Assembly (NCBI RefSeq): GCF_048128805.1
Contig: NC_136001.1
Coordinates: forward strand, 10,048,501 to 10,112,500
Source of the DNA: Centroberyx gerrardi
Lineage: Eukaryota > Chordata > Actinopteri > Beryciformes > Berycidae
Direction of reading: 5' to 3'
DNA length: 64,000 bases
The position numbers and the translations under genes were made by a program. Positions within the stretch are counted from its first letter, which is position 1; the number at the start of each line of letters is the position of its first letter. This document shows, one piece after another, positions 47,157 to 64,000 of this stretch. Below the pieces are notes generated by a model that was given only the letters and a program-made list of their open reading frames with translations, had not been told where the DNA came from and searched no databases.

Positions 47157-49106
47157 CTGCAAATGGAGGGTGTGAATAATGACAAACTGTAACTGTGTCA
47201 CATGAATCACAGAATAGATTTTTATATTAGTAGAGTACATTATCACATTATCACCACCACACAAAGAAAGTTGCAACGTCGTCACTGATTTACAGTCAAC
47301 AGGCTCCACTTAAGGCTGGCTCAGCCGAATATGATGTGGAGCACGAGCTTTCTAATAATTTCTTCAGCTGTCTTGTGTTAGTTGAAATAAACAAGAGGAC
47401 ACCTTTTCCATTTCTCTTACCTTGCCAGTCGTGCAATTACTGCTCAGAGCTGTAGTGAAAAAGCACAATCCATAGATGGCAAAAAAGTAACATCAAAGCC
47501 CCATGGTATTGTCAACATCAACATGATAGCCAGCTAATGAAACCTACTGTAAACGTAGTGGGCCAGTCTGCGGAAAGCACCAAGAGCTACTGTCTTACCT
47601 TTCAGTGGTGCTATCAGCTACCCCCTAGCAGGAATGACAGCAATGCAGAAACTCTTCAATAGTAGCCCGATGGGGTCCCTAACACCAGGCAGCTGACAGC
47701 ACAACCCATGCCAACACCCCCCACCCCCCCAGCCAGCAACCTTTCCTCTAACAAAGCAAGAGAGAGAAAGGAAGTGGGATATTGCCAAAGTGCTAAAGGG
47801 AAATTTAATATTGCTGTCTCATGCAGATTAAGAGGGACAAATATAGTAGGCCTATTTCTAATCTAATTGTACCATTACTTCTTTGACTGCTTGAACAAAT
47901 GCAAACTTGTCTTGAAAACTCAGAATTTGAATGGAGGAGTGATGGGATGTATGGAAATAACAGCTCAACAGCCCAGCTACACTGCTGCTATCCCTAAAGA
48001 AGAACACTCAACTTTCCTGTATTATCTTAATGCACTAGGGGGGGTTGTTCTACACTGCTGATATAACACATTTCCATATTGTTTTCCAAAGCAATATGGA
48101 AACTAGAGAGGTGTTTTTCTACTCCTTAATATACTGTATGGAAGTATAGTTAGTGATCTGCAAAACATAGAAAAGGTAACTGTGACATATGTCAGATGTG
48201 TCTATGGGATGGTGTAGTAGTAACCAATAAACATTTTTGGTGTTGCTGACAGTTGTAGCACTATCTCTACTAAAACCCATTTGGATATGAAAGTTCAGAC
48301 AAACATACAAACCCACAAGTCTATCTCCCATTCACTGTTTACAGAGGACGGAAGAGAATTACTCATGCTGACAAAATACTGATTGGACTGCAGTTGGCCA
48401 TTATAGGAACATGTACTGTTTATTGTTTATTAAGATCCCCATTAGCTGCATTAGATGGTATGAACCTTATTTTCTCATTTTTTTATGGTCTATGGTATGA
48501 ACTCTTTCACTGGTGTTGCCTGGTTGCATTTCTATCGTTGCCTCTCATGTCTTTAATAACAGCAAGGCATGAGAGGACCACAGTGGAAAAAAGCCTTAGG
48601 GCTTTATTGTGTCATCCTTGACTTTTTCTGTTTGTAATGCATTTGACTGTCATGATATTCTGTGTTTTATATGCTGCTCTCTGCTTAAATGGAATAAACT
48701 CAATCAGTCAATGTCGCCCTCATTTATGCTGTTGTAAGCACTATTGATAATGGGGTTTTTTTTATGTCTGGTGGCACTACATTTAACACTGAGTAGGTCA
48801 TGCAGGGCCACAATTTAAAACAAAGCATGAACAAAATAAATAAACCTATATCATAGTGCATTAGCCTACTATCAATAAGGTAACCTCGTAAGGCAGACAC
48901 TAGTACTTTATATTACATTATGTTATTTTTGCATTATGTCATTTAGCATTTAGCTTTTGTCCAAAGCGACTTACAATAAGTTTATTGATATTAGGGTAAC
49001 ACTGACTGCATTAGCCTACAATTTCTCACATATCTCACTTCGCTTAATCAATTCCAGATAAATCGATGCCATCGGTTGTGCAGCGGGTATTATACTTCCT
49101 GCGCAG
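47157..49106. other. rnf207 5' side and rpl22 upstream region
   Basis: A donor-like CAAG|GTAAGAG on the minus strand at 47421 may end a 5' UTR exon of rnf207. A retroposon-like stretch lies at about 48410-48720, and a fish SINE tail motif (CCAAAGCGACTTACAATAAG) at 48960-48979. No coding gene is seen. Confidence 0.5.
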
Positions 49107-49126
49107 CCTTTCCTCCTTCCTTTCTG
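49107..49126 (+). promoter_or_regulatory. rpl22: Probable 5' TOP tract and start region of rpl22
   Basis: The pyrimidine run CCTTTCCTCCTTCCTTTCTG lies 16 nt before the ATG. Ribosomal protein mRNAs begin in such a 5' terminal oligopyrimidine tract, which puts translation under mTOR/LARP1 control. The exact start C is not determined. Confidence 0.6.
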
Positions 49127-49141
49127 CCAAATTTGTCAATC

Positions 49142-54260
<5,119 letters not shown>

Positions 54261-54276
54261 ACATGACACCACTTTT

Positions 54277-54282
54277 AATAAA
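54277..54282 (+). other. rpl22: rpl22 polyadenylation signal (AATAAA)
   Basis: AATAAA 17 nt past the stop codon gives a very short 3' UTR typical of ribosomal protein genes. A GT-rich stretch (GTGTTGTTGTTTTTTCC) follows about 23 nt downstream. Confidence 0.85.
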
Positions 54283-55525
54283 ACTTTCAAATGGAAAGAA
54301 ATTCTGTGTTGTTGTTTTTTCCCCCGATATCACACAAAGCACATTTGCTCCAGTAGATACCACAGCCACCAACTCGCTTAGTTCTATTTTAATAGCATTT
54401 TTAAATAATTTTTAATTAGATATCAAAGGGATAAATGAGTCCACCTATCTTTTCACTATTCATTGCTGGAATATATGAGATTTTATTAAAATAGACCACT
54501 GCAGCACATACTGTATAATCGTGGTTCTTTTAGTTCCTAATTTCATCGCAGAGTTTGATCCATTAACAAGTGAAGTTGTTGAAAGTCTCACATGCTCCCT
54601 CTGGTGAGATCTCTATGGGGCATCCTCTGTTACAGCTGTGGTAACCTTGACAACAGTTAGACCACTGGCAGCCAGGACTCCTGTCTCAGCATGCAGCCGG
54701 CAGGCTTGCCTTTTCTTTTTTCCTTTCTCTCTTTTTTTGTGCAAAATTGAAGTTTGGGGAAATTAACAGTGTGTCAGTAGTGAAACATCTCCCAGGTTTT
54801 GAATCAAGTTCTTTTTACCTGACAGTCAGTGCGTTAATTGCAAGTGCAAATAAGAAAAAATAGCATGATTAATTTGCATAAACGTGTTTTTTTTTTTTAA
54901 TCTTTTTTTTTCACAATTTTTTTTAGATTTTTTCAGTTTGACCGTGCACTCCACTGCCTCCCTTCATATTTAGTAGGTTAGTGAATAGTGAAGTAGCTGT
55001 GCGGGAAAGCGAGAGAAGTTTCACCCCCCCCCCCGCCCCCCCCACATCCCTGTGTAACCTCCAATTCTCCGGACTTGCAAAAGAAAATGGGCAGGCGACA
55101 GGCGAGAGAGAGTGTCTGCCTGTTAGCGGCATTGGCATTGCCGCACAGTGTCTTTTTGCACACTACTAGTTGAAGTGGTAACTAGGAGAGCATGACTAAC
55201 TAGTTGTGGGTGAAATTATGGGATGGATCGTCATGGCAACAGACCAGACGTCACAATCTGGGCATGTGTGTTCCATTTTTGTCTTTCTTATTTTTCAGAC
55301 TGGAAGACCTGGATAGAGATCAGTGGAAAAAAATATATATACATTTTTTTCCCACCTGAGGAGAAACCCCAGATTTACCGCAAAAAAAATAAAATAATAT
55401 TTTTTTTTTTCCATTGAACGACGATTACATTTCTTTGGGTGAAGAAAGAAACGGGGCTGCGGCGTCTGGAGGGTTAACTTTCAGTATTCTCAGCCTAAAA
55501 GGGGTTTGGGGGGTATGAGATAAAG
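54283..55525. other. rpl22-chd5 spacer with presumed chd5 promoter and 5' UTR
   Basis: Only about 1.2 kb separates the rpl22 poly(A) signal from the chd5 start codon. It holds T-runs (54885-54930), a C-run at about 55025-55048, an A/T-rich patch at 55330-55415 and a GC-richer segment just before the ATG. No ORF of interest is present. Confidence 0.5.
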
Positions 55526-58500
55526 ATGCCGGGGTCGCTGAGTAATGAAGACGAGGGACAAGACGACATGGATTTTGAAGACGATATGCCAGGTGAGGGA
55601 AAGGGGGGAGGCGGGGTGTCCTTCAGATTATTTTGCGCCGCTAACGTTACGCCTTGAATGCGGGGAAAAGGGCTTGTCCTGCGTTCCTGAGACCAGAGAG
55701 GAGGAGGAGGGGTGGGGTGCAATAAGCAGAGTCATGCTATTATTTTTGCACGACCCAGTATCTTATAGGGGGGCACGGGTCTTTATTTGCCTCCGGCTGC
55801 CCTCACTATCTGAATTTGGGCAAGATGAAAACCCTCCATTAGGTTTCGGAAGGTTTTTTTCCCCCCCATCTAGGCTGCATGGCTGTGCGAGTGAAATGGC
55901 TTTAACCTGCGAATAAGTCCAAAAGACACAACTTTGCTTCAGAGATTTGAAAGCATATCAATTCATTCAGTAGTTATACCGTTTAATTTCGATTTATGCT
56001 GTGGTATTCCTAGCCCTTCTCAGTCTGTAGCCTGAATCAGATGTGTGCTATGGGGCATATTTAGTTGTTACAGTGATTTTAAGTGGAAATAGGCTGCAGT
56101 GACAGCACCGATGTTCATTTTTGTTGTCCAAATCCAAGATGCGCTGAGGTTTTTTACTGCTGTTTCCACTAGTGATCAGATTCAGGAGGATGCCAAGGTG
56201 CTCTGACTTTAGATTTTTTCCCCCAGCAGTGGCCGCAGAGGTGTGAAAGCCACGTGTATACAGTAAACATTGCTTTATCAAGTGTCCAGTTTTGCTGTGG
56301 CTCTCACTCACCTGAATATGACTGCTAAAATGCCCGATGATCATGGCTGTGGCCCCCAAACACCCCTTCAGTTGCATGCACTAAACTGGAATTAACTGTA
56401 ACCCAGATTCTTGGGACACAGTTCATTCAGTTCATATGGTGGCTTGCAGGGTGGGAAATTAACACCAGCTGGTCAATTTTTGCTGTGGCTGGTAAGTTTC
56501 TCTACACCATTAGCCATTCTGGCAGGTGACCAACTGTACTTTGAAGGTCCTATTTTTATTTTAAAAATGTTGTTAGCTAGTAAAACTGCTAAAGTTGTTT
56601 GGGGATGTTAGGATTTCCTAACCAATGACCTGTAGACAAAAGAAAAGCCACTAGCCAAATTGTGGCAATTTTCTTGCTGTGGCTGGTAGCCATTCTGTCA
56701 GGTAGCCAGCTAATGATGCTCTGTCCTACAAATCTAGTTAACTGGTGAAATAGATAAAGCGGCTGGTGAATTTTGGGAAGTACGAGGCATAGTGTTGAAT
56801 AGACTAAAAAGTTCTTTCCCTAATGGCATGATGTGCAGTGTTTCTGAAATTAAAATCTCCTCCACTGCTGCCTCATGACATCTGACCTCCCAGGTGATTG
56901 GATAAAACGATGGGATGCTGTTGGCCAGTAGCAGTCATCCATATAGGACATATATTTACACTGCTAGTTAAAAGTGGGGTGTCTGTCATGTGGAGCCAGG
57001 AGCCCGGCTCATCAATATCTGCATCCGTCTCAGTCAAACCAGCTCCTAAATTGCTGAGGAGCGGTCGCCTGGCCCGGTGTGTGATGAAGTGCCCGACTGT
57101 TGGGGCCTCCTGGACTCACTAGTCAGGCATCTTTACACCGCCGTGTCACTTCAGTCCGTGCCATCAGTTGATTCATAGTTGTTTTACCCCTGCAGGTCGC
57201 TCTGAGCGTCAGATGATTTGCCACCGGTTTGATGTCAAGGGCAAGGCTTAGGCTAAAAGATGCTGCTTTGCCCTCTGCTTCCCTTTCACATCATATGGGT
57301 TGCAAAGGTTTCCTGGTTATGGCGACAGAAAGAAAGGTTGACAGCGTTACCATCCCATGTAAGGATGGTAGGCCTATCGCTTATTAAATGTGGCTGAGTG
57401 TCATAAAGGTCAATAAAGAGAAAAAGCGCTCCAGTGGATACTCACAAAATGAAGGTGCTCTTTGTTTAGGAAAAACAACACATGTATGTTCCAGAAAGGC
57501 ACCAAGACAACTCTTCTTTGTGACAAATTATTAAAAAGCCTTAGCTGAGATACTGTATGTTGGCTTTTCAACTGTCCCAAAATACACTACCTGGTGTAGA
57601 AACGCTTTTTTAATAATTTGTCTTTCTTGAATATACATGTGTCTTAAGTGGAGATATTTTGCGTCATTGATTCAAAATGGGTGATAGGTGAATTGTAGTA
57701 TAACCCATAATCACAGGCACGTCATATTTTACCATTTCAGAAATTCAAATAAGACAACAGATGCAATTGTCTATCAAGGGACTGGTTTTGGAAATTAGCT
57801 GCTGCCAGACACATATGGACGGAACATTGTAGTATCAATGTTATCCGTGCCGCTGCCTTGTAAATAAACCAATACAGTAAAGGCGTTTTTTTATTTATTT
57901 ATTTTTTATTTCATTTTTTATGTTTTTTTGGACAATGGTTTTGATAAGCCACATTAAAATCAGTAGGCGTGCATAGGAAGGTGTGCAATAAGGAGAGAAG
58001 AGCCTGAGGGGAGAATGCAACCACTGATGCGAGCCCCCAATAACCCAGTACTTGGTTAAACATGCATGAGAAAGGAAAGGTGCAATTGATTATGGCAGGT
58101 GAGTGAAGATATTTGAGTGATGAATTTTTGAAAAATAAAAAAAAATTTAAAATGTCAGTCACATTTGTGTCATGTCCATTTTATTTTGTATTTTCATGTT
58201 ATTGGCTATAGCCATATCAAAGGGCCACTGCAAAACAGGAATCTGCTGTGATGCACCCTGCCTAAAGATGTACTGGAGCCTTTATGATCTATATTCATTA
58301 TATACTGTATATCTTAATAACAAAGAAACAGCCTCGTTAAGATAAATTCACACTATTCTGAGAGTATGATTGGTTTGTCTGCTTCATAGTTTGCCTACCT
58401 TTTATTTTACCACTACATCACAGCCATGACAAAGTGGTACTAATCTAATAATCAAGTGACTGTTATTGTGGTGATGTAGAAGGCAATTTTCAGGCAATGT

Positions 58501-61000
58501 AAACGTTTAGCACTTCTAACAACAGGCATCAAAGTGAGAGACAGGGTCAAAAATCAATTCAGATTTTTCCCGGCATCAAGATGTTGCTATGCGATTAAAA
58601 TGCAACAATGCTGAAGCAACTCCTGTGGGACGATTGTCCTTTAGACCCAAAACGCCGCCCTGTGTATCACTGCCTTTATAGTTGTTATGTCACATATAAG
58701 TGTCCTAAATCCCTTTGTTTTACTCCCAGTGCTTACACTGTCACAGATTTTTCCATTGTGTTTTCTTTTTAATTGTTTTGTTCTTCCCTGAAATTGAAAG
58801 ATTATCATGGGCTTTTGTGTGCCTACAAATGTTATCCCCAATTGGAAAGGGGTCTATTTTTGGATCCCTCACTGTGAAAGTTGACACCATTTTTTCCCTC
58901 TGCGCGTGCACGCAGCCTATGCAGGAGATGCTTTTTTTTATGTGTATTTGCAGATGAGTGCTGCTGCGTTTTCCGATCGGTTTTGTAATTGCCTGCTATT
59001 GTACACATTATCGTCTTGTGCGTTGGTCATCAAGGTCTATAATGGATAAGATTTTAATGGCGCTATTTGTGCTGCATCCCTTTATCATTTCAATGATTAC
59101 GTTTTCTAATAATAGTGTACGGATGCCTTTGTCTGAAGGCATTTGAGGACCGAGCTTTAAGCACTTAATCAATGAGGAGGAGAGAATCTTTGGCTCCGTC
59201 TTGTTTCCTCTGTGGCGAGCAGCCTGGGCAGCATTAAGTGGGCATTTCCACATGGGGGCTGTCAGAGAAAGGGCTAATGTGTTTTCCGGCAAACTCTAGC
59301 TTTCTCACCAGGGAGCCGCTCATGAATCTCCCCTCTAATGGGTCAGTCCAGTGGCCAAGCCCTTGCAGGAAGGTCAGAGCTGTGTTTCTGCCATCCGTCC
59401 ACACTTTTGCAGAGGGCATATGTGCCAAGTGGAGCTTCGGTCCGCTTTCTAACAGGATCTGGTGCCAGTTCCCCCCTGTGCCACATGACTGAGTGACCCC
59501 CCTCCCCTCCTCCCAGCACCTGGCACAGCCTGGTCCACTCACCAACCAGAAAGATTATCATTCCCCCGACGGCATTCCCTTGGGAGACTTCACAGACCAT
59601 TTAGTAGGGAGGTTTCCATAAGGTTGCTTCCTATAATAAGGCAACGCAGTCGTTAAATACACACCGATTTTTTATTTTACTATCACTGCATTGCTGCTAC
59701 ACTGTTTGCTTATAAATAGGATGTATTACAAAGAGACAGTTTGTGCATGCGCTCATCCAGAGGAGGTAATATCTGGTCGACTTGCATAAATGACTGTGTC
59801 CAATCTGTACTCAAAGCAAATTAGGCGCATATCACCAAACTTTTAAACCCTACATCAATAGGGCTAAAGCGTTGCTATTAACTCTGAATTATTTTTTGCA
59901 TGGGAAGCAGAGCGAGGCACAAATGTTTCAACATCATCAGTGTATCTGGTCAGTGATGTCTGGTCCACCTGTCAGTCATAGTTCCCTGTTGGAAAAGGGA
60001 GTGCAGGAAAGTGGACTGTGTGCCGTATTTTTCCTTTGTGGAGACTAGAGCTGTCTCCATCTGCATCTTAGCCATTTCATCATCTGTGCGTCTAAGAGAG
60101 ATGTAAGGCTTGCTGGGTTGCCGTCATGACTTGCCTGGCAGGCAGCTAACATATACCCGAGACATAAAAGAGCCCCCTCTGTGAGATACTGCAGACATAA
60201 ACTCAGGGCTTTATTTAGAGAGAGAGAGAGAGAGAGATTTAAATACAGAGGAGAGAGAAAAAGGCTTGTGGATGTGTGTGAGGTAAAAAGAAAGAAAGAA
60301 AGAAGGAAAGAAAGAAAGAAAGCAAGGAAGAAAAACAAAAGGACAAAGGAAACATACAGTAATGATATAAAGAAAAGACAAGCAAACAAAGGATAGATAG
60401 ATTGTAATAGATAACTAAAATCTGCAATGACATTTCATTTTCTTTGCACATTCTATTTATCCATTTCATTTTTCAATAAGGTTTTTTGTAAATGAATTCT
60501 TCATTTTAAGTTACTATGTCAAGAGTTTCCCTGCCATTGTAAATGTGTGGTGGGTCAGCCTGCCTTAAGGACCTGCTAACCCTTAAATCATTTCATTAGT
60601 CTGGGTTTCAATGGAGAGTTTTAGTGTCCCATGATGGTTTTCAGAGGCTTTTCCACCCAGACAAGAATACAGTTCGGGGGGAAACACTAAATCCTTGTAT
60701 TTTTGGACATGAAAATGATCAAATTAAAGATGCTGAATATTGGCACTAAATATCAGCTTCAAATCGGCTTTCAAAAAACAATATCGGTCAAACTCTAATG
60801 CATACATACATAGGTACATCACTAGATATCATAGTACTGATACATCTACACATACAGTAAGTCCAAATTTAGATGAAAAGGTAGACAGAAAAGGGAGGGT
60901 AAACCCCAATCAGCGCTTGTGAAGGGGAGATCCATTTCATCCGGTTGTTAGAAGAAACACACACAACACTATGAGCCTGTCATTGCCACTGATTAAACCC

Positions 61001-61039
<39 letters not shown>

Positions 61040-61285
61040 CTGTGTGTGGGTTACCTCCTGCTAGCATGGCTAAATAGAGGATAAGTGGTTGGTGAGGTTT
61101 GTGTGTCTACTACAGAGGAATCCCTCCTCCCCAATCTCTCACTCCAGCTACCCGGGGGAGTGGTAGACTGCAGGGCCTGGTGTCGGCTGATTGACTCTGA
61201 TACATGTGCTGCATATTTCATGCCCTCCAGTCTGCCTGCGTGAGACAGAGCGAGAGCGTGAGAGACAGACAGACAGACAGGTAGA

Positions 61286-61316
<31 letters not shown>

Positions 61317-62233
61317 GCAGTCGGACAACACGGGGAAAAAGCGGAAGAGGTAGACCCAGAGAGAGAGGTGTGTGTGTGTGCCTCTTTATAGTGATGTATT
61401 GTTTGGGCCCGTCTCACCGCCGTCTCTCCCTTACTTACTCCTCTGTGACCCACTATGGCATCACTGAAGTCTGCTGTGCTCAGCAGTCAGCACGCTTGTA
61501 CACAACAGCTTTGAGACAGTACAGCTGACAACCAGCAGCAGGTCGCTTTAGTCCCAGCAAGCATTAAAGGCAGAAGATATGCTCAGTATACCTCGGTGGC
61601 CCTGGAGGGAGTTTCCGTTCGGCGGTAGGGCAGTTGCTCTGTCTGTTTGTGTTTTGACTGGAAAAATTGATCCGCGAGCTCTGGCTCTTTTTGCCAGAAG
61701 CGCTCCTGATGGTCTAAAGGGCGTTGATTAATAATTTTTTTTATTTTAAGCAAAAGACTAATGTTTAACAGAGTTCTTGTGTCGTTTTATGATTTATGCC
61801 TCTTTCAGCAGATGATTGCAATCTTTCAGCAGGAAAGTAACTCCACTCTGAAAAACTTCACCAAGTCATTTTCACAGTATATATGGGCCAAATTGCTTTT
61901 GACAATAGAAAGGTACTGGCTCGTTACGTGCCAAAGTGGCTGGTAGAGGAGGCAAACTCGGCAGCATCAGCCAACCCTCCCCGACATTTGGCTGATGGAT
62001 ACTGTTAATTTCTCATCCTGAGTACTAAATGTTTGCTATAATATATTCCTGAGCAGTCTATGTTTTTGTGTCCGTGTCCAGATGAGGATGACGAAGGTGA
62101 GCGCAACACCGTTCCCCTGGTACCCCTCGAGAGCTTCTTCTCCGACGACGACTCCCTCAAACAACAGAAGAAGAAGAAGCCCAAAAAGATGAAAGAGGGG
62201 AAAATGCCCAAAGTGAAGAAGAGGAAAAAGGAG
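55526..62233 (+). CDS. chd5: chd5, chromodomain helicase DNA-binding protein (first two coding exons only)
   Basis: Coding exons 55526-55592 and 62082-62233 join in phase to give 73 residues; the gene continues beyond the right edge. The visible part is an acidic head (NEDEGQDDMDFEDDMP), then PLVPLESFFSDDDSL, then a lysine-rich block (KKKKPKKMKE, KVKKRKKE). That is the order seen at the start of CHD3/4/5 before the CHDNT domain, PHD fingers, chromodomains and SNF2 helicase. CHD5 is a nucleosome remodeller of NuRD-type complexes, mainly neural and testicular. The choice of chd5 over chd3/chd4 rests on the adjacent rpl22 and rnf207, as in human 1p36.31. The start has an A at -3 (AAAG ATG). Confidence 0.82.
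57479..57644. repeat. Foldback element in chd5 intron 1
   Basis: ACACATGTATGTTCCAGAAAG and GACAAATTATTAAAAAGC at 57479-57540 recur in the reverse complement of 57603-57644. The left arm carries an extra 23 nt. Confidence 0.7.
57645..62081. other. Remainder of chd5 intron 1
   Basis: Intronic. It includes a low-repeat, GC-richer stretch at about 59150-59640 that could be regulatory, (GA)n/(GAAA)n runs at 60218-60325, a dispersed repeat at 60640-60800, (GT)n at 61005-61050 and a GA/CAGA array at 61245-61320. No exon is recognised. Confidence 0.5.
60640..60800. repeat. Uninterrupted copy of the repeat split by the SINE at 9.8 kb
   Basis: CAGAGGCTTTTCCACCC through TCGGTCAAACTC aligns with 9720-9821 plus 10154-10240 with no SINE present. 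Confidence 0.7.
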
Positions 62234-63411
62234 GTAAGGTGGAATTCACCACTCAACACCATCTGTCGTGACCTAGGACTCGTAGCAGCTTGGCAGGGAT
62301 TTTGGCTCCAGCTCTGCCCCGTATTCTCTGTTTCTCAAGCCATCGCTCTTTTGATGTCTCTTCAATTGGATCAAAGGTGTGTTTTGGCTGCTGGACCGCT
62401 CCTCTAATCTAAATGAGAGGCAGTGGACTGTCTCAGGCTTAGGGTGGTTGGCAGCAGAGTCGTCGTCGGTGCCAGTGTAAGCTGTGGGTACCAAGTGCCA
62501 GTTTAGAGTGCAGATTTGTGCCCGTGGTGGCGGCGGCGGCGGCGGCGGCAGGGACTGTAGGTCAGGAGTGCAGTGTGTGTGCCAGGCTAGCTGTGGGAGT
62601 CGGAGCGGTGACAGAGCAGGTTTGACAGCCGAGCTTCAGTTTAGCTCCAGTTTAGTCTCTGACATTTAGACACCAGGTCAGAGGTTTAAATTGCTCCCAG
62701 CACTAACAGGAGCGACAGTTTTATTTTTGATGTATCTCTTATTTAACCTTTATTTAACCGGGTTAGTCCTGTTGAGATCATAAATCTACTTTTCAAGGGG
62801 GATCTGACAAAGAAGGCCCCAAAAGACAAAAAAGACAAAGCAAAATGTCAAAGTAGCATCCACCCAGCTCCCACATTGGTAGAAAAAAAAACGTTCCACT
62901 GATCTCCCTATGATCTCCTTATGTTTTTCAGGTAATTTAACTAAATCCAGTATAGTACACTATGTATAGACCTGCATATGCATACATCTTTGTATGCCCC
63001 GTGGAGAACTGGGACCCTCCCACTGGCAATTGAGGTGGGCAGGTTCAATTCTATTGTAGAGGAAGAGAGATTACGTACTGTATGTGAACTGGGTGTTGTT
63101 GAAGATGAATTTAACTTTTTGTTTTACTGTACGCTGAATGATGAATTAAAACTACCTTTATTTAAGAAAACAACACAAAACAAGAAGCCTGAGCTGTTCT
63201 GGTTGGGAGATGAGGTAAAGATGGAAAGGCTGTTCAGAGAGCAAGTATTTAGTGGAGTGAATTTCATTTGGAAAGCGTAGAAACTGAGAAGTAATGCTTG
63301 AAGGCAAAGTATGTTTATGTTTATCACAATGTTAAAGTTGGTTAGCAGTATGAACTTGCGGCCTGTTCTGTTTGTAGCAGCTTGACTTACTTTTGAGTCT
63401 ATCAGAATGTA

Positions 63412-63756
63412 CACTGCAAAAAATATCCATCTCCATCAAGTCATTTAGTCTATTATTGAGTCCTAAAATCATAATTTTAGGACTTTCTGAAAAAATCTGC
63501 CAGTGGGGTGAGATAATTCCACTTGTTTCCAACACAGATCAACTTGTTTCAAGAATTTTGTATTCAATCACAATCATTGTCATTTTCTTGATAGTAGTGC
63601 AGTGATCTGCCTTATTCTGATTTCTAGAAAGCGCCTGAAACAAGTGGAGTTATCTCACCCCATTCACATAATTTTTCTCTTGTTTTAAGACAAATACGAT
63701 TTGAAGACTACAGATGAGACTAAATTACTTGTTAAGATGGACGTTTTTTTGAAGTG
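63412..63756. mobile_element. MITE with TA target-site duplication
   Basis: The left end CACTGCAAAAAATATCCATC mirrors the right end, in reverse complement CACTTCAAAAAAACGTCCATC-like. TA flanks both sides (63410-63411, 63757-63758). The interior has partly palindromic CCACTTGTTTC / GAAACAAGTGG. Related fragments lie at 20.4 and 34.9 kb. Confidence 0.7.
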
Positions 63757-63873
63757 TATGACTTCTATTTGTATCTTTCTTATTGTTTCTTTTTGTCTGT
63801 TGAACGCACTGTCTTTGTGTCTTGTAAGCCCATATGGGCTGAACACCATGTGGTGTATGACACATAAATAAAA

Positions 63874-63914
63874 TCATCAATCAATCAATCTATCAATCAA
63901 TCAATCAATCAATC
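63874..63914. repeat. (AATC)n microsatellite
   Basis: A CAATCAATC-type array follows an ACATAAATAAAATCATC tail, suggesting the 3' end of a retroposon. Confidence 0.8.
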
Positions 63915-64000
63915 CAGGAGTTATAATAATATTTAATGCAATAACCCCCCTTGGGACAGGAGGAGAGAGCTCAACTCGGCACACTGTCATGTCCAGTCAT

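Larger units (their letters stand above)
62234..64000. other. Start of chd5 intron 2
   Basis: Contains a (GGC)n run at about 62527-62550, a retroposon tail in reverse orientation near 62735-62790, the MITE at 63412 and an (AATC)n array at 63874-63914. No further coding exon is recognised before the edge. Confidence 0.5.

Noticed and set aside
60181-60396. R/K/E-rich 71-codon ORF
   Set aside because: Translation of GA and GAAA microsatellites in chd5 intron 1.

Overview
The window is nuclear DNA of a ray-finned (teleost) fish. The genes are split by GT-AG introns and the proteins are clear vertebrate orthologues. The introns and spacers are full of fish-type repeats: a tRNA-derived SINE, hAT- and Tc1-like MITEs, foldback elements and many microsatellites. 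There is no bacterial, viral or organellar segment, no CRISPR array, and I found no tRNA or rRNA gene.

Layout, left to right. (1) 429-3059 (+): the last four coding exons of draxin, a secreted axon-guidance protein and Wnt antagonist. (2) 3.1-10.6 kb: draxin 3' UTR, then a repeat-rich spacer. (3) 10822-18189 (+): agtrap, complete in five coding exons, with a candidate alternative terminal exon at 16313. (4) 18.2-27.2 kb: gene-poor spacer holding the presumed 3' UTRs of agtrap and rnf207 and possible regulatory DNA. (5) 27247-47156 (-): rnf207, complete in 17 coding exons whose phases all join to give 634 codons plus stop. (6) 42536-43861 (+): an intact, intronless zpr1 gene of 441 codons, nested antisense in the first coding intron of rnf207. 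(7) 49142-54260 (+): rpl22, four coding exons, 130 residues. (8) 55526 to the right edge (+): the first two coding exons of a class II CHD remodeller, called chd5 from synteny.

The order rnf207-rpl22-chd5, with rnf207 on the opposite strand, matches human 1p36.31. The pair draxin-agtrap matches human 1p36.22. The two blocks are several megabases apart in human, so the 18-27 kb spacer marks a rearrangement boundary relative to mammals. The genes do not form a pathway; they are neighbours through ancient linkage.

The most interesting points are the nested intronless zpr1, the in-frame alternative last exon of agtrap, (UG)n tracts abutting splice sites of three rnf207 exons, two perfect 31-bp-arm palindromes in rnf207 introns, and a SINE insertion whose target-site duplication and interrupted host repeat can both be read directly. 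No wholly new multi-gene system is evident. Exon boundaries were placed by eye from reading frame, splice consensus and remembered family sequences, so they need transcript confirmation.
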